A DNA stretch of 64,000 nt from an uncultured Chitinophagaceae bacterium (GCA_937907395.1 CALCII010000011.1:124001-188000), one strand, 5' to 3'. Shown: positions 50,484 through 58,006, counted from the stretch's first letter. Notes: generated by a model not told the origin, from the letters alone. Translations and numbers: made by a program.

Positions 50484-51101
50484 TTATCGTTTCAATAATT
50501 TAAAACCAATCTCACGTCCCTGTCCCTGGAACATCGCCAGGTTGATCCAGAAGAATGCAAATTGTTCCATCAGCTGAAAACGATCGTTGCCGCCTACAGC
50601 ATAACATTCAGCAAAGCCGGCGTCTTTCGCCAGTTGAACGGCGGCTTCTTTTCCTTTCACACTATCACCGGCAACAAACGCATCAATAGCCACATCGCCA
50701 TAAACAGGGTTGATCATGTTATTAAATCCGGTGGTGTTGAAGCACTTGACTACATCACGGGTTTGTGTATGTGCAAGAATAGCATCGGCACTGTTGGAAT
50801 ATCCCTGCGGACCACGGCCCATGACAATATTCATGGAATCAATGATGATTTTACCGCTTGTATCACCCAGTGATTGAGCCACATCCACGGCGACGGTTGC
50901 AGGAGTAGCTATAAGAATGATTTCTGATCGCTGTACTGCTTCGGTTATGCTATGCAGTGAGGTATTGGGATTTTGAAGCAGTTCTTTTCCTTTGAACTGT
51001 TCTTTATCTTTTACACCCAGGAAAATGCGGTGGCCTTTCTGTGCCCATTTGGTGGCTAAAGCACCTCCCACATTTCCGGTACCGATGATGGCGATATTCA
51101 T
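50484..51101 (-). CDS. NADPH-dependent F420 reductase-like oxidoreductase
   Basis: A 205-residue Rossmann protein: MNIAIIGTGNVGGALATKWA, HRIFLGVKD, IILIATPATVAVDVAQSL, IIIDSMN. The pattern fits the NADP oxidoreductase (coenzyme F420-dependent)-like family, which in organisms without F420 acts on unknown substrates. The C-terminus is mostly helical and ends FKLLKR. Followed on the same strand by the bestrophin gene at 10 bp, which hints at shared transcription but gives no functional link. Confidence 0.85.
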   Translation of the reverse strand: MNIAIIGTGNVGGALATKWAQKGHRIFLGVKDKEQFKGKELLQNPNTSLHSITEAVQRSEIILIATPATVAVDVAQSLGDTSGKIIIDSMNIVMGRGPQGYSNSADAILAHTQTRDVVKCFNTTGFNNMINPVYGDVAIDAFVAGDSVKGKEAAVQLAKDAGFAECYAVGGNDRFQLMEQFAFFWINLAMFQGQGREIGFKLLKR

Positions 51102-51134
51102 ATTGTGATTATTTAATTGTTTTAAAGTTTGAAT

Positions 51135-51758
51135 TTAAAAATCATACCGCAGAAAAACGCCTGTATTATTTGCATTGGTTAACCGGGTGGTTCCCGATTG
51201 ATTCAGGTCTATCATAAAGCCACCTCCCCACGAATTCTTTTTTGCACCAATTCTGATGCGTTGGGTAATATTCCAGAATTCGGAAGAAGGGTTATACACC
51301 GGAAATAATTCCAGCTGTAATAAACCCTTCCATGTTTCATTCACTACAGGTTGATAACGGAACAAACCAAACAAGTCTACGTTTCCTTTCTCTTTGAGAT
51401 CGGCCACCAGCCAGCCGAAAAACATCCAGTTGCCCGATTGCCGGTAATATTGAACGCCTGCTTTGGGCACCAATCCCGTATTGACAAAAGAAGCAACAGC
51501 CACCAGTCCCACACCATTTTTGAAATTATATGAAACAGCATTGGTGGAACCCATAGCAGCGGGAGCATGTTTGTAGTCCACACTGGCCCTGTTACGGCTG
51601 AAGTAGAGAAACGGTGATTTCTCCCCTTTTGAGTTTTTAAAATTCCGGAACCACATGAGATCCACGCCGGTGCGTTTGTGGCCGGCGTAATATTCGGCCA
51701 TTTGAGCAAGGACTGATTGATGAAGTATCATCAACAAAAAGAATAACAGTTTTTTCAT
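51135..51758 (-). CDS. Putative outer-membrane beta-barrel protein, 207 residues
   Basis: Signal peptide MKKLLFFLLMILHQSVLAQ, then alternating hydrophobic strands (VGLVAVASFVNTGLVPKAGV, FGWLVADLKEKGNVDLFGLF, RIRIGAKKNSWGGGFMIDL) with a final aromatic residue (VFLRYDF), the layout of a small outer-membrane barrel. The ATG at 51758 is used because the signal starts there. No characterised family was recognised. A terminator lies just upstream, so it has its own promoter; unknown function. Confidence 0.7.
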   Translation of the reverse strand: MKKLLFFLLMILHQSVLAQMAEYYAGHKRTGVDLMWFRNFKNSKGEKSPFLYFSRNRASVDYKHAPAAMGSTNAVSYNFKNGVGLVAVASFVNTGLVPKAGVQYYRQSGNWMFFGWLVADLKEKGNVDLFGLFRYQPVVNETWKGLLQLELFPVYNPSSEFWNITQRIRIGAKKNSWGGGFMIDLNQSGTTRLTNANNTGVFLRYDF

Positions 51759-51766
51759 AACGAAAG

Positions 51767-51794
51767 AAACGGACATAATTGCTTATGTCCGTTT
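51767..51794 (-). terminator. Terminator after the DJ-1/PfpI gene
   Basis: AAACGGACATAA (51767-51778), TTGC loop, TTATGTCCGTTT (51783-51794): perfect 12-bp stem, T-rich on the minus side (CTTTC). Confidence 0.8.
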
Positions 51795-51812
51795 GAGATG
51801 TATTTGATGGGT

Positions 51813-52577
51813 TTATGCATTGAGCGCTTCTACCACCAGTTCGGCTGCAGCAGCGCCGCTGTTCTGTTGCTGACCTGTGATTAAATGTCCATCCTGAATC
51901 GCATAGGAGCTGAACGGAGCTGCCACTTTAAACGTGGTACCTTCTATTTTCTTTGCTTCGGTTTCGATGCGGTAGGGTTGAATTTTCATTCCTACAGCCT
52001 GGTCGGCAAATTCTTCTTCTGCATCGGCAAAGCCTGTCCATGTTTTTCCTTTCACTAACAACTCACCGTTTGATTTTTTTGCTTCGAGTAATAAAGTGGT
52101 ACTGTGACAAACAGCCGCACTGGGTTTTCCTGCTTCGTAAAACGCAGCGAATAATTGTTCCAGTTCTTTGTTGCCACGGAAGGTGTACATGGGTCCTTGT
52201 CCGCCCACGAGGAAGATCGCTGCATAATCAGCCGGATTTACTGCTGTGAGTTTCTTAGTGTTCGAAAGCAGTTCATTGAACCAGGGTTGTTGCAGGTAGC
52301 CCAAAGAAATCACATCATGAGCCGAGTAACCACTGGCATCGGTTGGGTTGGAATAACCATCCATTTCCAGTTTACCACCTTCAGTTGACACGAGTTCCAC
52401 TTCGTATCCGGCTTCCTGGAATACACGGAGCGGATGCGTTAATTCGGCCGCCCAGAAACCAATTGGCCATCCGGTTTGCTGACTTACTGAAGGAGAACTG
52501 GCCACCATGAGAATTTTACCTTTCGATGGAGCGCCATGAAAATGCACATATTGCTGAACTTCTTTGATGTTTGACAT
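51813..52577 (-). CDS. DJ-1/PfpI-family glutamine amidotransferase-like protein
   Basis: A 254-residue class I amidotransferase-like protein of the Hsp31/DJ-1 group. The reactive Cys is in PSAAVCHSTTLLL (nucleophile elbow A-x-C-H); FLVGGQGPMYTFRGN is the family G-G-x-G motif; the early KILMVASSPSVSQQTGWPIG matches type-1 Hsp31-like chaperone/glyoxalase-III proteins. Could be a glyoxalase III, deglycase-type or chaperone protein. The ATG at 52577 is used. It is divergent from an HxlR regulator, a combination often found for electrophile response, though a four-helix gene is lodged between them. Confidence 0.87.
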   Translation of the reverse strand: MSNIKEVQQYVHFHGAPSKGKILMVASSPSVSQQTGWPIGFWAAELTHPLRVFQEAGYEVELVSTEGGKLEMDGYSNPTDASGYSAHDVISLGYLQQPWFNELLSNTKKLTAVNPADYAAIFLVGGQGPMYTFRGNKELEQLFAAFYEAGKPSAAVCHSTTLLLEAKKSNGELLVKGKTWTGFADAEEEFADQAVGMKIQPYRIETEAKKIEGTTFKVAAPFSSYAIQDGHLITGQQQNSGAAAAELVVEALNA

Positions 52578-52688
52578 AACTGTTGTTTTTAATGACACAA
52601 AGATGTTACAGTAGCAGCTGGCTTCCATGTAAGAGCACTTAAAGTCTGTTACGCACTTTTAGGTTCGTTTTGATTAATTTTAAATTTT

Positions 52689-53087
52689 AAATGTTGAATG
52701 CTAAATGAAAAACAACCTTGTTTTGGAGAAGTCGTTTTCGTTTTCTCTGAAAATAATCTCAGTGTACAAACAATTGGCAGAAGGGAAAGAATATGTGTTA
52801 TCGAAACAGCTCCTCCGATCGGGAACATCCATTGGTGCGAATTGTGAAGAGGCAAGTGCTGCTCAGACAAAAAAAGATTTTATAACCAAAATGTCGATTG
52901 CCTCAAAAGAAGCAAGAGAAGTAAGGTATTGGATCAGGTTGTTAAAAGCATCCGGATATATGGATAAAGAACATCCGATTGAGGCAGAAGCAGATGAATT
53001 GATCCGCATTTTGACGGCTATTGTAAAAACATCACAAGCTTCCTTAAATAAGTAACCTCATCATTCAACATTCAGCATTTAACATTT
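52689..53087 (+). mobile_element. Intervening-sequence-like cassette: inverted repeats around an S23-type gene
   Basis: AAATGTTGAATGCTAAATG (52689-52707) pairs with CATTCAGCATTTAACATTT (53069-53087) at 17 of 19 positions plus one G-U, enclosing the four-helix-bundle gene. Such a long stem around an S23 gene is the plan of 23S rRNA intervening sequences, but no rRNA is present here. The right side extends into further CATTCAACATT and AACATTTAACATT words, so low-complexity origin is possible. Confidence 0.45.
52705..53055 (+). CDS. Four-helix-bundle (S23/IVS-type) protein
   Basis: A 116-residue helical protein of the four-helix-bundle family first known from 23S rRNA intervening sequences (S23, avd-like). 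Visible: LEKSFSFSLKIISVYKQLAE, LSKQLLRSGTSIGANCEEAS (family R-S-x-x-S-I-x-x-N-x-x-E), DFITKMSIASKEAREVRYWI, EADELIRILTAIVKTSQ. No enzyme motif; may bind nucleic acid like avd. The start codon sits within the left inverted repeat. Located between the divergent DJ-1 and HxlR genes. Confidence 0.85.
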   Translation: MKNNLVLEKSFSFSLKIISVYKQLAEGKEYVLSKQLLRSGTSIGANCEEASAAQTKKDFITKMSIASKEAREVRYWIRLLKASGYMDKEHPIEAEADELIRILTAIVKTSQASLNK

Positions 53088-53111
53088 AACATTCAACATC
53101 TATCACTCCTC

Positions 53112-53495
53112 ATGCCCGACGTAATTATCAATAAAGAAGTATTCTACAACCCGGTTGATTTTGTATTGAAGAAACTGGGCGGAACCTGGAAAATTCCTGT
53201 GTTGTGGCGGTTGCGCAAAAAAACCTGGCGTTATACTGAGTTGCAGAAAGATATTGAACATATCAGCCAGAAAATGCTCACACAAACATTGAAAGACCTG
53301 GAAGCAGATGGCTTTGTTCTCAAAAAAGTATATGCAGAAGTGCCACCACGTACCGAATACTCATTGACTAAAAAAGGCGAAAAAGCAGTGGAAGTGATTA
53401 CCTACCTGCGCAATTATGGATTGAAGCTGATGAAAGAAGAAGGAATTGATTACGAATCCATGATGAAGGAAGAAGCTAAAAAGAAAAAGAAGTGA
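53112..53495 (+). CDS. HxlR-family transcriptional regulator
   Basis: A 127-residue winged-helix regulator: LKKLGGTWKIPVLWRLRKKTWRYTELQK (cited 38-48 region GGTWKIPVLWRL), the recognition helix KDIEHISQKMLTQTLKDLE and the wing EVPPRTEYSLTKKGEKAV. HxlR proteins often respond to electrophiles or thiol stress through Cys; none stands out here. First of a three-gene run: its stop overlaps the M23 gene by 4 bp. Divergent from the DJ-1 gene, which is a plausible target. Confidence 0.88.
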   Translation: MPDVIINKEVFYNPVDFVLKKLGGTWKIPVLWRLRKKTWRYTELQKDIEHISQKMLTQTLKDLEADGFVLKKVYAEVPPRTEYSLTKKGEKAVEVITYLRNYGLKLMKEEGIDYESMMKEEAKKKKK

Positions 53496-54112
53496 GAGTT
53501 GTTTCATTAATAGCATTCCTCTTTCTGATCATCTCCTGTTCCGTTAGCAGGAATCCGTTGCGTGAACAAATCAAAGCATTGCAGAAAGGAGCAATCAAAG
53601 ATGATACAAGCTTTGTATACCAGCTTCCCTTTGAACCCGGCAAAAAACGGTTTGTAGTGCAGGGTTATTTCGGAGCGTTCTCACATAAAGAACGGGCGGC
53701 ACTCGATTTCAAAATGAAAAAAGGAACGAAAGTTCTGGCGGCAAGAGAGGGTGTGGTGATTCGTTTGCGGGAGGATGGTGATAAAGGCGGATTGAAAAAA
53801 GAATACCGCCAGTTTGGAAACTTTGTAATCATTCAACATGCCGACAGCAGCCGCAGCGGTTACTGGCACTTACAACAAAATGGTGTAGTGGTGAACGTGG
53901 GCGATACAGTGAAACAGGGGCAATGGATTGGCATCAGCGGTAACACAGGTTATACAGCTTTTCCGCATCTGCATTTCATTGTGTGGAAGTCGGTGCCGGG
54001 CTCACAATGGCAACAGGTGCCCACCCGTTTTCAAACTCAGAAGGGAGTCCGCTATCTTCGGGCCTGGAAATGGTACAAACGAAACAATTCAACTGAAACA
54101 AAAACCAAGTGA
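53492..54112 (+). CDS. M23-family peptidase (LytM-like) lipoprotein
   Basis: A 206-residue putative zinc endopeptidase of the cell wall. The N-terminus MRVVSLIAFLFLIISC has lipobox IISC, and the start is GTG, overlapping the HxlR stop (GTGA). The M23 core: FSHKERAALDFKMKKGTKVLAAREG, IIQHADSSRSGYWHLQ, IGISGNTGYTAFPHLHFIVW. The canonical first ligand pair H-x3-D is H-x6-D in this subfamily; the final HLHF is intact. Ends by overlapping pnuC by 4 bp. Confidence 0.82.
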   Translation: MRVVSLIAFLFLIISCSVSRNPLREQIKALQKGAIKDDTSFVYQLPFEPGKKRFVVQGYFGAFSHKERAALDFKMKKGTKVLAAREGVVIRLREDGDKGGLKKEYRQFGNFVIIQHADSSRSGYWHLQQNGVVVNVGDTVKQGQWIGISGNTGYTAFPHLHFIVWKSVPGSQWQQVPTRFQTQKGVRYLRAWKWYKRNNSTETKTK

Positions 54113-54735
54113 ACGAAATCTGGCAACAATTTACAGAAGGGATGAAAGCGACCACGTTGCTGGAATACATTGCCGTGTTTGCCGGTATTGCCAGTGTGTG
54201 GTACAGCCGCAAAGAAAATATTCTCGTTTACCCGGTGGGGTTAGTGAATACAATTATTTATGTGTACCTCTCTGCCAAAGGGCATTTGTTTGGGGAAGTG
54301 AGTGTGAATTTTTATTACACCGTGATGAGTTTGTATGGCTGGTACCTGTGGCTGAAAAAAGATAAGGAAGATCATCCTGTGTTGCACATCACTTTCTCAG
54401 ATGCAAAATGGTGGTTGTACCAATTGTTGTTTTTTGCTTCGTTTTATGTAGCTATTTATTTTTCACTCAGCTATCTCAAACAGAATTTTGCGCCCGGCGC
54501 CATCCCCTGGGCCGATGCTTTTGCCAGTTCCACTGCCTTCACGGGTATGTGGCTGATGACGAAAAAGAAAGTGGAAAGCTGGTACTGGTGGATTGCCACG
54601 AACATTGCTTCCATTCCACTTTACTTTGTAAAACAATATGTGTTTACGAGTGTGTATTACATCATATTGCTGGTAATGGCGGTATTTGGTTTGATCACCT
54701 GGATGCAGAAAGCAAAAAAGGCGACAACCACTTAG
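54109..54735 (+). CDS. pnuC: Nicotinamide riboside transporter PnuC
   Basis: Inner-membrane facilitator of nicotinamide riboside uptake, with about seven helices in 208 residues. Landmarks: VWYSRKENILVYPVGLVNTII, VNFYYTVMSLYGWYLWLK (the W-x-x-W-x-x... ligand segment), WALSTAFTGMWLM-like FASSTAFTGMWLMTKKKVES, and WWIATNIASIPLYFVKQYVF. GTG start in the GTGA overlap with the M23 gene. A kinase for its cargo is encoded 2.7 kb away (57458). Its end doubles as a terminator stem for the opposite-strand genes. Confidence 0.93.
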   Translation: MNEIWQQFTEGMKATTLLEYIAVFAGIASVWYSRKENILVYPVGLVNTIIYVYLSAKGHLFGEVSVNFYYTVMSLYGWYLWLKKDKEDHPVLHITFSDAKWWLYQLLFFASFYVAIYFSLSYLKQNFAPGAIPWADAFASSTAFTGMWLMTKKKVESWYWWIATNIASIPLYFVKQYVFTSVYYIILLVMAVFGLITWMQKAKKATTT

Positions 54736-54741
54736 GTCGCC
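54713..54741 (-). terminator. Minus-strand terminator within the end of pnuC
   Basis: GGCGAC (54720-54725) pairs with GTCGCC (54736-54741); on the minus strand followed by TTTTTT (A run 54714-54719). It lies downstream of the 49-residue His/Cys-rich gene and ends that transcript, with its first arm inside the pnuC codons. Confidence 0.75.
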
Positions 54742-54783
54742 GCCTGAACATAACCGGATCACTGTTTTCAGTACAACTTCTTT

Positions 54784-54933
54784 TTATTTTACTGATTGTT
54801 GTTGATGGCATTGTTTGTCGTGATAACAATGATGTATGCGTTGATGCATTTTGTGACCCACTGTTGCATAAAGCGTTCCTGCCGTTGAAAGCGCTACCAG
54901 AACGCCTATGATGAAAGATGTTCGTTTGCTCAT
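54784..54933 (-). CDS. 49-residue His/Cys-rich membrane or secreted peptide
   Basis: Minus-strand ATG-to-TAA frame: MSKRTSFIIGVLVALSTAGT, LYATVGHKMHQ, then RIHHCYHDKQCHQQQSVK. An N-terminal hydrophobic helix (FIIGVLVALSTAGTLYA) is followed by eight His and Cys residues in 18, a likely metal-binding tail. Its ATG overlaps the stop of the 107-residue gene (ATGA), so translation is coupled, and a terminator follows. Together this is good evidence of a real, easily missed gene. Function unknown; linked by context to the sigma-factor cluster. Confidence 0.65.
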   Translation of the reverse strand: MSKRTSFIIGVLVALSTAGTLYATVGHKMHQRIHHCYHDKQCHQQQSVK

Positions 54934-55253
54934 ATTCCGGTATTTGTTGATGTGTTAGTGTGAGATGAAAACAATTCTGTTTCCATTTTTTGTACAAACT
55001 GTTTGCGTTCCTCTTCACTCATATTGCGCCAGCGTTGTGCATAAGCGTATTTTTTTTGCGGATCCATTCCGTAAAAAGAACGATGGTGATGGTGGTGGTG
55101 GTGCCAGCGGTGTCTTCGCCAGCCAAACAATCGGAAGATCATTCCCATCAACAGGAAGATGATGAGCAGTTTGATTAATAAAAAGGGCAACAGGAATAAG
55201 GCAATGCCTGCCAGTATGCCGCCCAGTATTACTTTGAATAATTGTTGTATCAT
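54930..55253 (-). CDS. His-rich membrane protein with SEEER motif
   Basis: A 107-residue protein: two hydrophobic segments fused as one long hairpin (FKVILGGILAGIALFLLPFL, LIKLLIIFLLMGMIFRLF), then a His stretch (WRRHRWHHHHHHHRSFYG) and a C-terminal amphipathic helix with NMSEEERKQFVQKME. The MSEEERxQF helix recurs in the 103-residue protein encoded 0.7 kb upstream. The His stretch suggests metal contact. Overlaps the 49-residue peptide gene. Unknown function; resembles periplasmic heavy-metal-sensor-like (CpxP/Spy) proteins only in its helix-ending motif. Confidence 0.72.
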   Translation of the reverse strand: MIQQLFKVILGGILAGIALFLLPFLLIKLLIIFLLMGMIFRLFGWRRHRWHHHHHHHRSFYGMDPQKKYAYAQRWRNMSEEERKQFVQKMETELFSSHTNTSTNTGI

Positions 55254-55391
55254 GTTTTTGTTTTTTAATTCAGTCCGGTACTGTTGTATATAATGGAAGA
55301 CGGATGAGGAAGGGAAATACTTTAAGTGGTTGCAGGTTTCTGGTTTAAGGGTTCAAAAGTTCAAAAGGTTAGCGTAGGTTCAGCAATTTTC

Positions 55392-55467
55392 ATGTACGAG
55401 GTTAGATGTACGGTGTACGACGCTCCGTATTAAAAATGAATTCCAATTACGAAGCCTTCTTCCGGCC
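55392..55467 (+). repeat. 76-nt dispersed repeat, copy 2
   Basis: Runs ATGTACGAGGTTAGATGTAC to ACGAAGCCTTCTTCCGGCC and matches 35585-35660 in reverse orientation. Both copies give short MYGVRR-type frames, which look incidental. Confidence 0.8.
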
Positions 55468-55800
55468 AACGACCAACGATCAACGGCCAACTTTTTTCGC
55501 CGCAGAGAAAAGAGAACGCAAAGATATTCGCAGAGGAGGAATGTTCAAGAAGTTCAATATGTTCAAAGGGTTGACTTGTATTCTGCCTTTAGCATTAAGC
55601 GTTGAGCATTCAGCCTTTGAACGCCTTTGTGATCCTTGTGTTTTCCTTTGTGTCTTTGTGGTTTAATTCGCCGCAGAGAAAAGAGAGCGCTGAGGTTTTC
55701 GCAGAGAGTTCAAGTAGGAGCAATCAATAATTATTAATCATTAATTACTTTGTCTTCCGTTATTCTTCTGTGCTTTCTGCGAGAACAGATCTGCGATTCT

Positions 55801-55840
55801 ATGTACGAGGTTAGATGTACGGTGTACGTACGCTCTGTAC
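55801..55840 (+). repeat. Dispersed repeat, partial copy 3
   Basis: ATGTACGAGGTTAGATGTAC continued by GGTGTACGTACGCTCTGTAC; matches the first half of the 76-nt repeat with a 1-2 nt insertion. Confidence 0.75.
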
Positions 55841-55940
55841 TATAAACAACTTCACACCATGAAAGTGTTTTCCAGCTATAAGCTATCAGCCAACAGCTAC
55901 TGGCTATTCCCGGCCAACTGCCAACGGCCATCGTTTCTTC

Positions 55941-56252
55941 TTATTCCTTCGGCACACACCGTTGCTTCCACGCTTCTTTAAACTGCACCCGTTCTTCTTC
56001 GCTCATAGAACTCCATTTCTGGCGAAGTTGCTGGTGTTTGTTGGATTGTTTCCATCCGCCCCCTTTTCCAAACCCACCAAATAAAATGCGACTGAGAATC
56101 AGGATGGCAAGGCCCTGCCAGAATGTGAGGGCGCCTACATGTAAGGCGGGAACCAATGCGTAATTCCATAATTGCATGACAATCCAGCCAAAGAGAAATA
56201 CCACACCAACAATTAACGGTGGGGCGAGAAAAAACCATTTACGATGTTTCAT
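55941..56252 (-). CDS. Small membrane protein with SEEER motif, downstream of the ECF sigma gene
   Basis: A 103-residue protein with two membrane helices (FFLAPPLIVGVVFLFGWIVM, WQGLAILILSRILFGGF), a Gly/Lys linker and a C-terminal helix WSSMSEEERVQFKEAWKQRC. It starts 10 bp after the sigma-factor stop on the same strand, so it is probably co-transcribed. Its C-terminal helix is shared with the 107-residue His-rich protein further downstream. Could be an anti-sigma-like or envelope-stress protein; no proof. Confidence 0.7.
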   Translation of the reverse strand: MKHRKWFFLAPPLIVGVVFLFGWIVMQLWNYALVPALHVGALTFWQGLAILILSRILFGGFGKGGGWKQSNKHQQLRQKWSSMSEEERVQFKEAWKQRCVPKE

Positions 56253-56262
56253 CTGTATTCAT

Positions 56263-56817
56263 TTAATAGTTTACAAATTCGTTATATAAATATTCCAAAC
56301 GGTTGCGCAGATGTTGCACGGCGTAGCGTTTTCGTGAAATAATTGTTTTGATGTTTTCATTGTCCATATCCGCAATTTCCTGTAAGGTCATTTCCTCAAT
56401 TTCATTCCGGATAAAAACGGTTCGTTGTTTTTCGGGCAGTTCGTCCAGTGCCGCTAACAATTCTTCCCAGAATAATTTTTTCAGGTCAGCTGTGGAAGGA
56501 TCGTTCGTATTGACAAAAAGCTGCGGTAACAATAACTCACCTTCTTCGTTTTCATAAGCAAGGTCTTCAATCGAAGATGCTTGTTTCTTACGGGAACGGT
56601 CGGTGATTTTATTTTTCGCCACCCGGTATAACCATCCGCTGATGCTTTCAATGGCGCCGAGCTCCGATTGGTTACTGAGCTGGTACCACACATCCTGCAG
56701 AATATCTTCGGCATCCTCATCGTTGGGCACACGGCTGCGTATGAAGCCAAACAGCTTGGATCCGTATACTTTAACCGTATCAATAATGTTTTGTCGCCGT
56801 TGCGCCATTGCCTCCAT
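56263..56817 (-). CDS. ECF-type RNA polymerase sigma factor
   Basis: A 184-residue sigma factor: region 2 (SRVPNDEDAEDILQDVWYQL, GWLYRVAKNKITDRSRKK) and region 4 (LPEKQRTVFIRNEIEEMTLQ, DNENIKTIISRKRYAVQHL). An acidic linker between regions (EDLAYENEEGELLLPQLF) is extended. The next gene downstream encodes a two-helix membrane protein, the usual place of an anti-sigma factor. Divergent from tag. Confidence 0.88.
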   Translation of the reverse strand: MEAMAQRRQNIIDTVKVYGSKLFGFIRSRVPNDEDAEDILQDVWYQLSNQSELGAIESISGWLYRVAKNKITDRSRKKQASSIEDLAYENEEGELLLPQLFVNTNDPSTADLKKLFWEELLAALDELPEKQRTVFIRNEIEEMTLQEIADMDNENIKTIISRKRYAVQHLRNRLEYLYNEFVNY

Positions 56818-56924
56818 GCAGCCAACTTTACAATAGTTGACGTACAGGCAATGAATTTACTTTAACGGATGCAGATTATTTTTAAAAACAGGTATCTTGT
56901 CGGCTTTCTCATTAAAAACAGGCT

Positions 56925-57482
56925 ATGTCGTACTGCAACGCAATAGGAACCATGAAACCGGAGATCAACGAACTGCACCGTGTATACCACGATGAGCAGT
57001 ACGGTTTTCCCATTCATAATGATGAGGAATTGTTTTGCCGGCTGATACTGGAAATTAACCAGGCGGGACTAAGCTGGACCACTATTCTCAAAAAACAGGA
57101 AAGCTTCCGGAAAGCCTATCATGGTTTCAACATAAAAAAAGTGGCGGGGTATAAAGAAAAAGATGTGGAGCGTTTGTTAAACGATGAAGGCATTATACGA
57201 AACCGTTTGAAGGTGAATGCAGCGATTGAAAATGCGAAGACGATTCTGCAATTACAGAAACAATTCGGATCGTTTAAAGCATGGCTGGATCATCATCATC
57301 CGTTAACAAAGGACGAGTGGACGAAGCTGTTTAAAAAAACATTCCGGTTTACCGGAGGCGAAATTGTAAACGAATTTCTGATGAGTACCGGTTACCTTCC
57401 CGGTGCACATAGTGAAGATTGTAAGATTTATAAAAAAGTATTGAAGGCAAAACCGGCATGGAAACAGGTATCAAAAAAATAG
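56925..57482 (+). CDS. tag: DNA-3-methyladenine glycosylase I
   Basis: Excises 3-methyladenine from alkylated DNA in base-excision repair. 185 residues. Zinc-snap ligands: Cys4 (MSYCN), His in YHDEQYG, and PGAHSEDC near the C-terminus. Catalytic/pocket residues: NQAGLSWTTILKKQESFRKA (Glu and Trp) and FRFTGGEIVNEFLMSTGYLP. The C-terminal 25 bp overlap the next gene, which starts inside tag. Confidence 0.95.
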   Translation: MSYCNAIGTMKPEINELHRVYHDEQYGFPIHNDEELFCRLILEINQAGLSWTTILKKQESFRKAYHGFNIKKVAGYKEKDVERLLNDEGIIRNRLKVNAAIENAKTILQLQKQFGSFKAWLDHHHPLTKDEWTKLFKKTFRFTGGEIVNEFLMSTGYLPGAHSEDCKIYKKVLKAKPAWKQVSKK

Positions 57483-58006
57483 TGGTGATTGGCCCCGAAA
57501 GTACGGGCAAAAGCACATTGTGTACACAACTGGCGACACAGTTTCAAACAGAGTGGTGCCCGGAATATGCCCGTGAATATTTGCTGGAGCACGGCACAAA
57601 TTATTCATTCGACGATTTGCTCACCATCGCAAAAGGCCAGCTTCGGCTGGAGGACACCGTTACAGCTACTCTCGGCCAACCGCCAACAGGCAACGGCCAA
57701 CATTTATTCATCGACACAGACATGTATGTAATGAAAGTATGGTGTGAGTTTGTGTTTGGGAAATGTCATCGCTGGATTTTAGACCGCATTGCCGAGCGCA
57801 AATATGATTTATATCTCTTGTGCAAGCCCGATCTCCCTTGGGTGAAAGACGAACTCCGTGAATATCCCGATGAAGCAACAAGAGTGAAACTGTATCATTA
57901 CTACCGTGATTTACTGGTGCATCAATCCACACCATGGGTTGAAATCAGCGGTGGTTATGAAGAGCGGCTGGAGAAAGCCATTGCAGCAGTGCATCAGTAT
58001 TGCTGA
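57458..58006 (+). CDS. NadR-type nicotinamide riboside kinase-like ATPase
   Basis: A 182-residue P-loop kinase corresponding to the ribosylnicotinamide-kinase domain of NadR (AAA_28), without the adenylyltransferase or HTH domains. Walker A VVIGPESTGKSTLC; the FIDTDMYVMKVWCEFVFG segment (D-T-D for Mg and substrate), PEYAREYLLEHG and LCKPDLPWVKDELREYPD. In Bacteroidota it phosphorylates nicotinamide riboside imported by PnuC, encoded 2.7 kb to the left. Its start lies within tag and its end abuts convergent mtgA with no gap. Confidence 0.85.
   Translation: METGIKKIVVIGPESTGKSTLCTQLATQFQTEWCPEYAREYLLEHGTNYSFDDLLTIAKGQLRLEDTVTATLGQPPTGNGQHLFIDTDMYVMKVWCEFVFGKCHRWILDRIAERKYDLYLLCKPDLPWVKDELREYPDEATRVKLYHYYRDLLVHQSTPWVEISGGYEERLEKAIAAVHQYC

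Larger units (their letters stand above)
55254..55940. other. Non-coding stretch rich in dispersed repeats
   Basis: 687 bp without a convincing gene. Contains a 76-nt repeat (55392-55467, listed separately), a shorter half-copy (55801-55840), words such as ACGACCAACGATCAACGGCC (55470 on), CGCCGCAGAGAAAAGAGAACGC (55499) and again near 55671, TTGTGTTTTCCTTTGTGTC (55635 on), and TTCAAGAAGTTC-type words. Similar words occur in 35.2-35.9 and 46.9 kb. Promoters for the genes on the left, on minus, must be in the rightmost or leftmost parts. Confidence 0.7.

Noticed and set aside
55406..55666. 86-residue MYGVRR-type frame
   Set aside because: It is a by-product of the 76-nt dispersed repeat; a similar frame at 35.6 kb on minus diverges after the repeat ends.
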